Shown here: positions 63,568 to 64,000 of the stretch, one piece after another
Position numbering within the stretch: position 1 is the stretch's first letter
Layout: each line of letters begins with the position of its first letter
DNA from: Aurelia coerulea
Taxonomy: Eukaryota; Cnidaria; Scyphozoa; Semaeostomeae; Ulmaridae
Direction of reading: 5' to 3'
NCBI GenBank assembly: GCA_039566865.1
Contig: CM076955.1
Span: forward strand, 1,862,501 to 1,926,500
Length of the DNA stretch: 64,000 nucleotides
Notes under the pieces: model-generated
Told to the model about the DNA's origin: nothing
The model's input: the letters and a program-made list of their open reading frames with translations, nothing else
Database searches by the model: none
Made by a program: the position numbers and the translations under genes

Positions 63568-64000
63568 CTACAAGGAATGAAAAGAGAGTCAGTTGAATTT
63601 CGAAAATCGGTATCAGTTTTTCATTCAAACTTTTAGGTCAAGTACGACACACAATTTATTCAATTTTTTAAACCCTTGATGAAAACAAAGGCATCAGTGT
63701 GCTAAATCTCACTGTTTTTTGCATCCGAATCTTTTAAAATTTCTTGTTAAGTACCTTACTTACCAAAGATGAAAATAAAATGTACATACAGGATGGAAGA
63801 GAAAACTTTTTCAATGTTGGATCAAATATTGGAAGATAACGATAACATGAACAGGCCCATGGAAAGATAACCTTGTCCCTAAGATTTTGAAGTAATTTCA
63901 GAGTCAGACACCAGAATCTTGTAAGTCCGTAGAAAATTCACTGAGTTACGAGCCTTCAAATTTCAAATTTATGTGAGCTGAAACCAGAGACCAATCTCGT
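63568..64000 (-). other. WDR7 intron continuing beyond the window
   Basis: Upstream of the acceptor at 63568 I see no further WDR7 exon; the N-terminal exons must lie to the right of the window. Confidence 0.6.

Overview
This window is nuclear DNA of an intron-rich, AT-rich animal genome. Every multi-exon gene uses GT-AG introns, and introns and spacers are packed with LINE fragments, tRNA- and 5S-derived SINEs, foldback MITEs and (ATT)n microsatellites. The CR1/jockey-like LINE with a hairpin 3' end and the 'CCGGGTG' and 'TACCGTAAAAGCTC' MITE families suggest a cnidarian (probably anthozoan) or similar marine invertebrate. That assignment is inference; the sequence itself only shows 'metazoan, intron-rich'.

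Layout. (1) 1-621, + strand: the last coding part of an unrecognised gene whose start lies before the window; its 3' UTR runs into a decayed MITE carrying AATAAA. (2) 622-3996: spacer with small foldback elements. (3) 3997-29771, + strand: a complete AP-4 complex epsilon subunit gene (AP4E1). I traced 22 exons with consistent splice phases, coding for 1227 residues (3684 nt including stop). (4) 29772-36286: convergent spacer, a mosaic of foldback elements and LINE pieces, including a 1.16-kb foldback and a perfect 48-bp palindrome. (5) 36287-63567, - strand: the 3' part of WDR7 (Rabconnectin-3 beta; pre-duplication WDR7/WDR72 type). I traced 22 exons, 3789 nt including stop (1262 residues). 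The N-terminal exons lie beyond position 64000.

Biology. AP4E1 is the large epsilon subunit of the trans-Golgi adaptor AP-4, which sorts cargo such as ATG9 and is missing from flies, nematodes and budding yeast. WDR7 pairs with DMXL1/2 (Rabconnectin-3 alpha) in the RAVE-like complex that controls V-ATPase assembly on endosomes, synaptic vesicles and Golgi. The two genes lie tail to tail. Both act in endomembrane traffic, but nothing in the sequence shows that they are co-regulated.

The accessory layer is the transposon load: six or more foldback elements with TA-CCGGGTG ends but different arms, several other MITE families with two to four copies each, an R4/Dong-like non-LTR element between two (ATT)n tracts, a 5S-rRNA-derived SINE, a SINE inserted in another repeat, and several elements ending within a few bases to a few tens of bases of splice sites. 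I found no CRISPR array, operon or prokaryotic feature and no convincing new multi-gene system. The best leads are a symmetric extra exon in WDR7, a WDR7 exon flanked by inverted repeat arms, and the microsatellite-embedded R4-like element.
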